Positions 26,470 through 34,441 of a DNA stretch of 35,516 bases are shown piece after piece. The notes beneath the pieces are model-generated. The model made no database searches and was not told where the DNA came from. It was given only the letters and a program-made list of their open reading frames with translations. The stretch's first letter is position 1; each line of letters opens with the position of its first letter. The position numbers were made by a program, and so were the translations under genes. Source of the stretch: an uncultured Clostridium sp. (GTDB lineage Bacteria; Bacillota; Clostridia; TANB77; CAG-508). The stretch lies in NCBI GenBank assembly GCA_948436025.1, contig CAOJHH010000013.1:1-35516 (forward strand). Reading direction: 5' to 3'.

Positions 26470-26919
26470 TTAATCTTTGTTAATATCTTTTAATATTTCA
26501 AGTTGCGAAATTAGTAGTGATTCCATTTTTGCTTTGTAAATATCAAATTGTTTTTGGGCATCTTCTAATTCCTTTTTCTTTAATAAAATTTCTTGTTCTA
26601 AATTTACAATTTCTTGTCTTGCATTTGCTTGCGCATCATTAATAATTTGTTCGGCTTGTTGACGTGCTACATTTTTTACTTCTTCTGCTGTAGATTGTGC
26701 CATCATTAATGTGCTTTGTAACGTATTTTCAATGGTTTTATAATGAGATACATCTTGGGTTAATTGTTCTAATTTTTCACGTGATTCTGCGTTTTCTTTA
26801 TATAATTTTTCATAATCTGCTGTTAAGATATCTAAAAATTCATCAACTTCATCTACATGGTATCCATTCATCATTTGCTTTGAAAATTTTTTGTTTTCAA
26901 TTTCTAATGGTGTTAACAT
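26470..26919 (-). CDS. divIVA: DivIVA-domain cell-division protein
   Basis: DivIVA marks negatively curved membrane at septa and poles. The 149-residue protein begins MLTPLEIENKKFSKQMMNGYHVDEVDEFLD, close to the family start TPLDIxNKxFxxxxRGYxxxEVDEFLD, then continues as coiled coil. Here the usual FRGY is MNGY. A good AGGAGG lies upstream. It follows sepF on the same strand, a common pairing. Confidence 0.92.
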   Translation of the reverse strand: MLTPLEIENKKFSKQMMNGYHVDEVDEFLDILTADYEKLYKENAESREKLEQLTQDVSHYKTIENTLQSTLMMAQSTAEEVKNVARQQAEQIINDAQANARQEIVNLEQEILLKKKELEDAQKQFDIYKAKMESLLISQLEILKDINKD

Positions 26920-27016
26920 TCTATCTTCCTCCTTAATCGTTTTATATGGAACAATAGGGGCGATTAAATCTGTCCTTCACCATTCGGACAACTTCTTATC
27001 ACCTCTATCAAGTGTT

Positions 27017-27065
27017 AAAAAAGCCGGACTGTTTTATCAGATTTTCTCTGATGCCCATCCCCGAC
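27017..27065 (-). terminator. Probable terminator after sepF
   Basis: In minus-strand sense GUCGG (27065-27061) pairs with CCGGC (27027-27023). A second hairpin ATCAGA..TCTGAT lies inside, and a run of six T follows (27022-27017). The divIVA leader continues beyond, so part of the transcripts may read through. Confidence 0.55.
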
Positions 27066-27077
27066 TTTTATGTATTC

Positions 27078-27545
27078 TTAGTTATTTTTTAGCCATGAAA
27101 CAGATAATCGATTCTTAATTTCTTCTCTTGCCATTTCATTTGCAATTTCATAGTTCGTTGGAGCAATTAAAAAGATTGAATTTGATATTTTTTGAATATG
27201 TCCATCTAACGCATGTACGGATCCACTAATAAAGTCAACAATTCTTCTTGCTACATCTTTATTTACATATTCTAAATTAACAATTACTGATTTTCTTTCT
27301 TTTAAATAATTACAAATTTCTTCTGATTGTTCAAATGTAGTTGGTTGTGAAATTACCATTCTTACTTGTTGTGTTTGTGGCATATTTACTATTTTTTGTT
27401 TTCTTCCAAAAATTGTTTTTGTTTCTTGTTCTTCATCCTCTTCTTCGTAATCATAATCATATGCTCTGTCATCTAGTTCTTCCTCTTCTGCCGCATTATC
27501 CATTCCTAAAAAATCCCAAATTTTATTCATTACAGCTCCTGCCAT
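27078..27545 (-). CDS. sepF: Cell-division protein SepF
   Basis: SepF bundles FtsZ and anchors it to the membrane. The 155-residue protein starts MAGAVMNKIWDFLGMD, with an amphipathic N-terminal helix. An acidic linker follows (DYDYEEEDEEQET). The SepF core at about 75-150 contains CNYLKERKSVIVNLEYVNKDVARRIVDF and GSVHALDGHIQKISNSIFL, the typical motif set. GGAGG precedes the start by six bases. Confidence 0.95.
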   Translation of the reverse strand: MAGAVMNKIWDFLGMDNAAEEEELDDRAYDYDYEEEDEEQETKTIFGRKQKIVNMPQTQQVRMVISQPTTFEQSEEICNYLKERKSVIVNLEYVNKDVARRIVDFISGSVHALDGHIQKISNSIFLIAPTNYEIANEMAREEIKNRLSVSWLKNN

Positions 27546-27666
27546 TTTAAACCTCCTAATTTTCCTCCTTGGTATGTATCATAAGTATCTTACTTTTTTC
27601 GTATCTTGTCAATACATTTCTTAAATTGTAACATATTTTTAATCATTTTGTAATATTTTTGTAATA

Positions 27667-28963
27667 TTACGTTTTAGGGTGAACCATAATCTCATCATGG
27701 AGTACAACACGATTTAATTTCTTTACTTCCTCATCCGTATACCCCCATTTTTCCTTTAACTCTGTCGATTCATAGTTTGTAATAATGGAATAAGACGAAT
27801 TTTGTTTTAATATTTTTACTGGTATTTTATCGGTATATCCTGCTCGGTTTCGAATGACAAAATAAATGTCATTTCCTTCTTCCATGCTTCCTTCTTTGGC
27901 AAGTTCTGAAATTAACGCGGTATTTGGTACTTTTAAACCTTTGTAACTCCACCAAATAATATCAAACGTAATTTTTCGATAGTTTGCTAATAACTCTAAC
28001 CCTGCATTGATTTTAAATACAAGTAATTTTTCGTCCTCTTCCTCTACCATATAGGCTATTTTTGCTTGTATTTCTTCACTATTGGATAATCGGAGAATAA
28101 CACTATCTCCAATTTGTGCTTCTTTTGCTTTCTTGGTATCTAAGCTTGTCGCAATATATCCCTCAAAATTATTTACAATTTTTCCGCTTTTTTCATTCCC
28201 AGCTACAATTTCTCCTGTTTTTAAATTCAAGTCTTCTAATAATTTTGTATTTAAACTCGAAAAGGAGTCTGGTGTTAAAACTTCTTCTAATCCATCCACA
28301 CGGTAAGATACAATTCCGCTGGTTGGCGCTGTAATGTACTGGGAACCAGAGTTTAGTGTATTTTCATAGTTGCTTCTTTCTTCAATTAATTTACGAATGT
28401 ACGAGCCGGCAGGACTTAATTCTCCTGCTACTTTGGCTTTTTTAGTAATTCTTGTATTAATATCTTTTTTATATTGTGCGATTTTTTGTATATCATTTAG
28501 GGTTTCTAATTCCACCAATTTTTCTTGGATTTGGTTTTCTAATAATTTGATATCATTAGAAAAGAAATTCGTTTCATTTGCCATTGCTTCTTGTATTTTA
28601 ATGTCCAGTTCTTGTATTTTTTTTACTAAGATTTCTTCATTATTGCTATAATATCGAAAAACAGGATCATCTTTTGCTACTCTTTCTCCCTCTGCCTTAA
28701 TTTGAACCATTCCATTTTTATAGTTGTCTCCCTGTATGACTGTCTCTTCTCGGATGACATAGCCGAACCGCACTTTCTTCTTCTGATAAATTGCCATTCG
28801 CAATGGCAATAACATCGGTTGGTTTCATAATTAATTGTATAATCGCATATACAAAATAGATTAAAATAAGAATTCCAATACCATAAGCAACTGCTACTTT
28901 TTTCTTGTTTTTTTGTCTTGGTTTCGTGACAGTTACTCTATTATCTTTCCCTATTTTTCTCAA
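27667..28963 (-). CDS. HlyD-like membrane-fusion protein, +1 frameshift site
   Basis: The joined product is 431 residues: a basic N-terminus, one membrane segment near residues 24-45 (AVAYGIGILILIYFVYAIIQ), a biotinyl-lipoyl-like beta part and a long alpha-hairpin, as in HlyD/membrane-fusion families. The N-terminal frame reads GNLSEEESAV, then CGG. Skipping C (template G28765) gives GYVIREETVIQGDNYKNGMVQ, a typical family segment. Without it the frame diverges. The start is TTG at 28963, overlapping the miaA stop (TTGA) with GGAGGG before it, so it is translationally coupled to miaA. No transporter partner gene is nearby, so an envelope role beyond export is open. Confidence 0.82.
28762..28765 (-). 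other. CGGC +1 frameshift site 9 (HlyD-like Gly67)
   Basis: The frame reads AGT GCG GTT CGG. Skipping C (template G28765) gives GTT-GGC-TAT-GTC-ATC, joining the two halves of the protein. Confidence 0.82.
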
Positions 28964-29884
28964 TTCATACCCTCCAATATGATTTTAATATTCTGTTTGT
29001 TTTGGTTTGCGTCTAACCATTTTGTTTGTTTATTTTTTCGAAACCAAGTTAATTGCCTTTTGGCATATCTTCTCGTTTCTTGTTTTATGGTTTCTATGGC
29101 TTCTTCCTTTTCTACATTTCCTTCTAAATATTCTTTTATTTCCTTATATCCTAAGGCTTGCATAGCAGTTGGAAATTCCGGATATGTTTCAAGGATTTTT
29201 TTTACTTCTTCTACAAGTCCTTGTTCAAGCATAATATCCACTCTTTTATTAATACGGTCATATAATTGTTCTCTTGGCATGGTAAGTGCATAAACTTGAT
29301 AATCATATGGCACTTCTTTTTGTCTTGACATTACCTCTTGCTCGGTCTTCGTTTTTCCTGTTTGATGATATACTTCTAAAACACGCAATATTCGTTTTTG
29401 GTCATTTGGACTAATTCGTTTCATAGCTTGTTCATCAATTTGGGTCGCCTCCTCATAAAGAGATGGTAATCCTTCTCGTTCTACTCTTTTTTCTAGCTGT
29501 TTTCGATACGTTTCATCAAATTCAATTTCTGGATAATCGATATTGTAAATAAGAGCATCAATATATAAGCCTGTCCCACCCACAACAATAGGAGTTTTGC
29601 CTTTTTTCAAGATTTCTTCTATCGCTTTTGTGGCTTCTTTTTTATAATCGGCTACACTATATCTCTCTTTTGGTGACACAAAATCCAATAAATAATGTGG
29701 TATTCCTTCCATTTCTTCCTTCGTCGGTTTTGCACTACCAATATTCATTTCCTTATAAATTTGCATCGAATCCGCTGAAACAATTTCCCCATGAACGCGT
29801 TTTGCAATTTCAATCGATAAGGCAGTTTTCCCGAGAAGCCGTTGGTCCACATATAACGATTACCTTAGGCTTTTTTTCTTTCAT
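28960..29884 (-). CDS. miaA: tRNA dimethylallyltransferase MiaA, +1 frameshift site in P-loop
   Basis: MiaA isopentenylates A37 of tRNAs that read UNN codons. The start at 29884 gives MKEKKPKVIVICGPTAS, then CGG. Skipping C (template G29833) gives GKTALSIEIAKRVHGEIVSADSMQIYK, the correct P-loop GPTASGKT. The joined product is 307 residues, the family length. DLVxGGTGLYxDAL is present as IVVGGTGLYIDALIY, and ETRRYAKRQLTWFR closes the family motifs. Read unskipped, the P-loop is lost and the product is frameshifted at residue 18. MiaA is widely conserved and here heads the miaA-HlyD-like pair. The order mutL-miaA is typical, with one small membrane gene between. Confidence 0.94.
29830..29833 (-). 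other. CGGG +1 frameshift site 10 (MiaA P-loop, Gly18)
   Basis: The zero frame reads ACG GCT TCT CGG GAA. Skipping C (template G29833) gives TCT-GGG-AAA-ACT, the P-loop SGKT. Confidence 0.9.
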
Positions 29885-29906
29885 TTGCACTTTCCTTTTC
29901 CTCTTT

Positions 29907-30329
29907 TTATTTTATTACATTTCCTAATAATCCTATTTCAAATGTTTTTATATAATTTATTTCTATGATGAGTACGATAATTAATGCAATTCCTAAAATT
30001 AATAATCTTTTTCGCACTTGATCTTCTTTTATTTTTTCTTGTTTGTATTTGTTTAATACATTTCCCAAATATGGTAGCACAAAAATCGTATTAATTGGTG
30101 CAAAAAGTAGTACTGATACCATTTTGGCCGTTTTTAGAAAACCTTCTTGTTGTACTTGTATGCCGTTTGAGCTAAGTGCTACAATAATCCATGTAATGAT
30201 TAAAATCGCAAAAACTCCTATTATGATGAAATTTAATTTTTGTTCTTTTTTAAATTCATAAATATTGGTAGATATCATTAAAATAGCGATAATGTAAATA
30301 GCAATTGATATGACTGCAATAATAAACAT
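29907..30329 (-). CDS. Four-helix membrane protein, function unknown
   Basis: The product from 30329 is 140 residues with four strong hydrophobic segments: MFIIAVISIAIYIIAILMIS, IIIGVFAILIITWIIVALS, VSVLLFAPINTIFVLP and ILGIALIIVLIIEINYI. The 30329 start has GGAAG upstream and avoids overlap with mutL; an upstream in-frame start would enter the mutL tail with a polar stretch. No family was recognised. It lies between mutL and miaA on the same strand and is probably cotranscribed. Confidence 0.7.
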   Translation of the reverse strand: MFIIAVISIAIYIIAILMISTNIYEFKKEQKLNFIIIGVFAILIITWIIVALSSNGIQVQQEGFLKTAKMVSVLLFAPINTIFVLPYLGNVLNKYKQEKIKEDQVRKRLLILGIALIIVLIIEINYIKTFEIGLLGNVIK

Positions 30330-30399
30330 ATGATTTCTTCCTTTCTTTTGTGGATTTTTGTCTGTTTTTGTAGAATATCGTTTTTCAAAACTTACTTTC

Positions 30400-33060
30400 T
30401 TATTTTCTTCTTGCAAATTTTTTCTCAATATCGTCTTTATCCATGCGAATTGCGGTTGGTCTTCCATGTGGGCAGGTAAATGGGTTAGGAAGTTCTAAAA
30501 GTTCACTCATTAAACTATCTACTTCTTCCTCGGTTAAATCCATATGTGCTTTTACTGCTGCTTTACATGCCACAGTTGCAATAAATTTTTCTTCTATTTC
30601 TTGTTTTGCAGTTCTTGCCACTGTATTGATTTCATCTAAGGTTTCCATGAAAAGTTCTTTGGTATCTAAATCGATACAAATATTCGGAACTCCCATTAGT
30701 TTTATTGTGTTTTCTCCAAATTCCTCAAAGGCAAAACCCGCATTTCCAAACATTTCGGCATTATCTCGTAAAATATCCATTTCTTTATGTGTTAAGGTAA
30801 TCACATCTGGTAATAATAACATTTGCGATTCTTTGATACCGTCTGAATAATAATTTTTCTTTACCTTTTCGTACATTACTCTTTCATGTGCTGCGTGTTG
30901 GTCAATAATGTATAATTCTTTTTCAATTTCAATAATAATATAGGTACGAAATGCAATTCCTACAAATTTATAGGTTGGCTTTTTTAATTCTTCTGTTTCG
31001 TCAAACATGGATATTTTGTTATCTTCTTTTATTAACTCATATGCACTTATTTTTTCTTTTTCCTTGTTTTGTTCTTCAATGGTGGAAGCTGGTAATTTAC
31101 CAAATATTTTTTCATACATATTTTCAAATTCTGGATTATTTTGAACATCATCCATTTTTTCTAATTTTTCAATCATTTCTTGTATTTCACTACTAGAAAA
31201 CGGATTTGTTTGTTCTTTTTTATCTATATCATTTTGCAAGTTAGCTTCCTTTTTATTCATTTCATCATTAAAGGTTGTATTGCCTTTACCTGCTTCGTTA
31301 TTAAAATCTATATCGTTTTTACTTGTCTCGTTATTTGGTTGCTCGTCGTCATATTTAAATGAAAATGCTTTATACTCCTCACTGTCTTCTCTTAATACTA
31401 AATTTTGTGGTCCTTCCTTTTTTTCCATTAAGTCTGTTGGTTCATTTTTTTGTTTTAAACTAGTTTCTGGTTTTATTACCATTTTGTTGTCGTATTTGAT
31501 ATTTCCAATTACAGTATCAACACTAGGCATGTCTATTGTTGTTTCGTTTAATATTCCTTTATTTATTTCTTCTAGTTGTTTTACTTTGTTTTGTTCTATA
31601 TCTCCATTTTCATTTTGCATTTGCCCGTTTTGGCTTTGGGCTTTTTCCTCGCCTTCACTACTTTGTTCTTTTTCCAAACTTTGCGTTTGGGAATTGTCTT
31701 TTGATAATACGACATTTCCTTCTTCGTCTTCTACTAGTCCCATTTTTTGAGTATCGGTAATTAGTTTATCAATATTCGTTTTTAGACTTGCATCATTTTG
31801 GGCTTCTTCTTTTAGTCTTTTTTGCATTGCCATTAGTTCTTTAAATACATCCATCTTCTTTTCTTCGCTATTTTGCTTTTCTTGTTCTTTTATTTCTCTT
31901 TTTTGAAAAATGTCTTCAATCACATTTACTTCATTATGTACTTCTTCTACCTTGTCCTCTTTTTTGATTTTTCGAAACAAATCCGTAATCGAAGATTTCG
32001 TATTATGGTTTGGAGATACATTGTCTTCATAACGAGTAATTTCTGGCGTTTTTTCTGTGTTCGCAATTAATTCTGCTTTTAATAATGTATCTTTAATGGC
32101 ATGATATACCGCCTTAAATACTTTGTTTTCTTCCTCAAAACGAACCTCTAGCTTTGCTGGATGTACATTCACGTCCACTTTTGCTGGGTCTATCTCCAAA
32201 TTTAAAATTAAGAAACCATATTTTCCAATTGGTAATAATCCTTTAAAACTATTTTCTGTAGCACCAGATAACGTCTTATCTTTTACAAACCTTTTATTAA
32301 CAAAAAAGGTTTGATTACTTCGGTTTGACCTTGCAATTTCTGGTTTTCCAACAACCCCTGTAATATGAATATCTTCATACGAATAATCCACCAAAACAAC
32401 ACTACTTGCAATATCTCCACCATAAATCGCATAAATCACATCTTGTAAATTTCCATTTCCAGATGTTTGTAAAATCGTTTTTCCAGAATTAATTAATTTA
32501 AAAGCAATTTCTGGATTTACTAAAGCAAGTCTTGTAATGGTATCTTCAATATAACCCGATTCGGTATAGTCTTTTTTTAAGAATTTATAACGAACAGGGG
32601 TATTAAAAAATAAATTTTGTACTGTAATGGTCGTTCCTTGTGGGCAACCGGTTTCTTCTTCTGATAGCACTTTTCCTGCTTCTACGACAATTCGATTTCC
32701 GGTTTCCCCAGTAGCTGTTTTGGAAATCATTTCCACATTGGCAATTGCTGCAATACTTGCTAATGCCTCACCACGAAATCCCATTGTTTTTACGAGGTTT
32801 AAGTCACCAGCACTTCTAATTTTACTAGTCGCATGTCTTTCAAAAGCAATCTCCATATCATCTTTTGCAATTCCTTTTCCATTATCGGAAATACGAATAT
32901 ACGAAATTCCTCCATTACGAATTTCTATGTTAATATTGGTTGCTCCTGCATCAATTGAATTTTCTACCATTTCTTTTACGACAGAGGCTGGTCTTTCAAT
33001 TACTTCTCCTGCTGCAATTTTGTTAATGGTTAGTTCATCTAATAATACAATATTACCCAT
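30400..33060 (-). CDS. mutL: DNA mismatch repair protein MutL with long linker
   Basis: MutL couples mismatch recognition to strand cleavage. The 886 residues are longer than the usual 600-700. The GHKL ATPase (residues 1-330) has IAAGEVIERPASVVKEMVENS, DNGKGI and GFRGEALASIAA. The C-terminal endonuclease-type domain shows QHAAHERVMYE near 720, ACKAAVKAHM near 830 and CPHGRPTAI near 863, so it should nick DNA. Between about 345 and 690 lies a low-complexity, Asn/Glu/Lys-rich linker that is the extra length. The frame is intact without in-frame CGG. The mutL-miaA order is classical. Confidence 0.96.
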   Translation of the reverse strand: MGNIVLLDELTINKIAAGEVIERPASVVKEMVENSIDAGATNINIEIRNGGISYIRISDNGKGIAKDDMEIAFERHATSKIRSAGDLNLVKTMGFRGEALASIAAIANVEMISKTATGETGNRIVVEAGKVLSEEETGCPQGTTITVQNLFFNTPVRYKFLKKDYTESGYIEDTITRLALVNPEIAFKLINSGKTILQTSGNGNLQDVIYAIYGGDIASSVVLVDYSYEDIHITGVVGKPEIARSNRSNQTFFVNKRFVKDKTLSGATENSFKGLLPIGKYGFLILNLEIDPAKVDVNVHPAKLEVRFEEENKVFKAVYHAIKDTLLKAELIANTEKTPEITRYEDNVSPNHNTKSSITDLFRKIKKEDKVEEVHNEVNVIEDIFQKREIKEQEKQNSEEKKMDVFKELMAMQKRLKEEAQNDASLKTNIDKLITDTQKMGLVEDEEGNVVLSKDNSQTQSLEKEQSSEGEEKAQSQNGQMQNENGDIEQNKVKQLEEINKGILNETTIDMPSVDTVIGNIKYDNKMVIKPETSLKQKNEPTDLMEKKEGPQNLVLREDSEEYKAFSFKYDDEQPNNETSKNDIDFNNEAGKGNTTFNDEMNKKEANLQNDIDKKEQTNPFSSSEIQEMIEKLEKMDDVQNNPEFENMYEKIFGKLPASTIEEQNKEKEKISAYELIKEDNKISMFDETEELKKPTYKFVGIAFRTYIIIEIEKELYIIDQHAAHERVMYEKVKKNYYSDGIKESQMLLLPDVITLTHKEMDILRDNAEMFGNAGFAFEEFGENTIKLMGVPNICIDLDTKELFMETLDEINTVARTAKQEIEEKFIATVACKAAVKAHMDLTEEEVDSLMSELLELPNPFTCPHGRPTAIRMDKDDIEKKFARRK

Positions 33061-33225
33061 ATCAATATCCTCTTCTTTCTAATTCTTCACTTTATATGGA
33101 TTATATCATTTATTATTATTTTTTGTATAGTTTTTTGGAATAATTTATTGATTTTTCATGAATGATTTTTTAATTTGTTTTTGATTTTTAAATAAATTTA
33201 CGAGTAGTAAACTTTTTGAAATAAC

Positions 33226-33248
33226 GAAAAGTAAGTCCCTTACTTTTC
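33226..33248 (-). terminator. Weak hairpin after the repeat coiled-coil gene
   Basis: GAAAAGTAA (33226-33234) and TTACTTTTC (33240-33248) pair over nine bases around GTCCC, just beyond the gene that ends at 33260. No strong T run is seen. Confidence 0.4.
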
Positions 33249-33259
33249 TTCTATTGAAC

Positions 33260-33889
33260 TTAAATCACTGCCTGCATTTTTTTCGTTTTTTCATCAATTA
33301 CATCAACATCCATTAATACCGCATCAATTCTGTCATTTAGTTTTTCTTGCCCTTTTTGTAACAAACGAATATCTCTTTTTATTTCTTTTTGATTTCCTTT
33401 TAATGTGTTAATACTCCTCATCATTTTCTTTTGATTTGTCTTTAACATACTGATATCTTTCATCATCGTAGTTTGATTTTCTTTTAGTTCTCTAATATCT
33501 TCAATCATAATAAGTTGTGTTTGGAACATTTCTTTTTGTTTTTCTTGTTGCTCTAGCATAACTTGTTCCATCTTATTTTGGTTTTCTTTTAATTCCGCAA
33601 TATCTTCTTGCATTCTTCCTTGGTTTTCTTTTAACTCGGCAATATCTTCTTGCATTCTTCCTTGGTTTTCTTTTAACTCAGCAATATCTTCTTGCATTCT
33701 TCCTTGGTTTTCTTTTAATTCACTAATATCTTCTTGCATTCTTCCTTGGTTTTCTTTTAATTCACTAATATCTTCTTGCATTCTTCCTTGGTTTTCTTTT
33801 AATTCACTAATATCTTGTTTCATTTCTTCTTGTGTATCAATTACTTTATCAAGCTTATTTAGTATTTCGATTGCTAGTGCTTCACTCAT
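33260..33889 (-). CDS. Tandem-repeat coiled-coil protein
   Basis: From 33889 (GGAGGTGG upstream) the product is 209 residues. After a short start it contains six near-identical copies of the 14-residue unit MQEDI(S/A)ELKENQGR, then degenerate copies to the C-terminus, all with heptad-like spacing. It is thus a long rod without membrane part. Longer in-frame starts upstream lack a ribosome site. Such repeats can change copy number. Function unknown; a cytoplasmic scaffold or toxin-like adhesin are possible, but neither can be supported. Confidence 0.85.
   Translation of the reverse strand: MSEALAIEILNKLDKVIDTQEEMKQDISELKENQGRMQEDISELKENQGRMQEDISELKENQGRMQEDIAELKENQGRMQEDIAELKENQGRMQEDIAELKENQNKMEQVMLEQQEKQKEMFQTQLIMIEDIRELKENQTTMMKDISMLKTNQKKMMRSINTLKGNQKEIKRDIRLLQKGQEKLNDRIDAVLMDVDVIDEKTKKMQAVI
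33579..33832. repeat. 42-bp tandem repeat array
   Basis: Six copies of a 42-base unit (TTGGTTTTCTTTTAA..TTCTTGCATTC on the plus strand) are near-identical, differing mainly at the Ser/Ala codon. They encode the 14-residue repeat of the coiled-coil gene. The high identity suggests recent expansion by slippage or unequal exchange. Confidence 0.85.
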
Positions 33890-34049
33890 ATTTCCACCTC
33901 CTTTTTCATTTTGTAAGCCTATCTTACCACATTCTATTATTCCATTACAAGTACTTTTTTCAATTTTGTAACACTTTTTTAAAAAAAGAATAATATATAC
34001 CATACGAAAGAACAAAAAACTTAGTTCTTTATGGGGAGGTTACTTAATT

Positions 34050-34158
34050 ATGAGAAATTGTTGTAACAGTGAGATTTTGTGGTTCATTATCTTATTTTTA
34101 CTATTGTTTCGGTAACTGTGGAAACAACTGCCATATTGGTAGATGTAAATGCAACTAG
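34050..34158 (+). CDS. Cysteine-rich membrane micro-protein, +1 frameshift site
   Basis: GGGGAGG precedes an ATG at 34050. The zero frame encodes MRNCCNSEILWFIILFLLLF and then CGG TAA, a stop. Skipping C34110 continues as GNCGNNCHIGRCKCN and stops at 34158, giving 35 residues with six cysteines. The pattern of a hydrophobic core flanked by Cys-rich ends matches the neighbouring 45-residue gene and small membrane peptides I recall from Clostridia. The unskipped product would lack all C-terminal cysteines. It is too short for usual gene callers. Function unknown. Confidence 0.7.
34110..34113 (+). other. CGGT +1 frameshift site 11 (micro-protein Gly21)
   Basis: The zero frame reads TTG TTT CGG TAA. 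Skipping C34110 gives TTT-GGT-AAC-TGT. As in ftsK, CGG is followed directly by a stop in the zero frame. Confidence 0.72.
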
Positions 34159-34214
34159 CAAATCTTACCCTTAAACAGAAAAGTAAATTTCATATGCGAA
34201 AGGGGGGAAAGATT

Positions 34215-34352
34215 ATGCCAGAAAACAGAGGTTGCGGATGTGGCTGTGGTTTCGGTGGAGACGGTTGCATTTGGATTATCATCGTTATATTAATTCTTTG
34301 CTGTTGCTGTGGTGGAAACGGCTTCGGCGGTGGATGTGGTGGATGTTGCTAA
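34215..34352 (+). CDS. Cys/Gly-rich membrane micro-protein
   Basis: From 34215 (GGGGGG and AAAG upstream) the 45-residue product begins MPENRGCGCGCGFGGDGC. It passes through one hydrophobic segment (IWIIIVILILCCCC) and ends GGNGFGGGCGGCC. Fourteen cysteines and many glycines suggest metal binding, thiol chemistry or a structural envelope peptide. It is in tandem with the 35-residue micro-protein and followed by a strong terminator. A longer in-frame start exists but has a poor ribosome site. Confidence 0.75.
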   Translation: MPENRGCGCGCGFGGDGCIWIIIVILILCCCCGGNGFGGGCGGCC

Positions 34353-34365
34353 TTGTTAGCAAATC

Positions 34366-34414
34366 ACCAAAAAAAGGGGGCAATGTTCTTTAAAAGAACG
34401 CCCCTCTTTTTTTG
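34366..34414. terminator. Strong bidirectional terminator
   Basis: An A run, GGGGG and GTTCTTT pair with AAAGAAC, CCCC and a T run around the centre of 34381-34402. It ends the micro-protein unit on the plus strand and the 68-residue gene on the minus strand (stop at 34442). Confidence 0.85.
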
Positions 34415-34441
34415 TAATGGATAATACTTCTCCATTACCGA

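Noticed and set aside
26936..27077. Riboswitch upstream of divIVA
   Set aside because: The stems fit a terminator after sepF, and I recognise no ligand-binding consensus.
3010..29884. Frame breaks as decaying pseudogenes
   Set aside because: Apart from the skipped C, all genes keep motifs, length and stop positions, and gatB, ftsK and miaA are normally indispensable. Decay would add stops, deletions and varied indels.
33579..33832. CRISPR-like array
   Set aside because: The 42-base units are directly adjacent without unique spacers, and they keep a reading frame that gives a regular coiled coil.
3037..34113. Frame breaks as sequencing or assembly errors
   Set aside because: All eleven are an added C directly before GG of a glycine codon, on both strands, and not in homopolymers except near 18517. 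Random errors would vary in base, sign and position. A technology-specific motif error remains formally possible and is listed as the refuting test.
3037..34113. Simple reassignment of CGG to another amino acid
   Set aside because: A reassignment keeps the frame. Here the downstream frame changes at each site, so a triplet meaning alone cannot explain the products.
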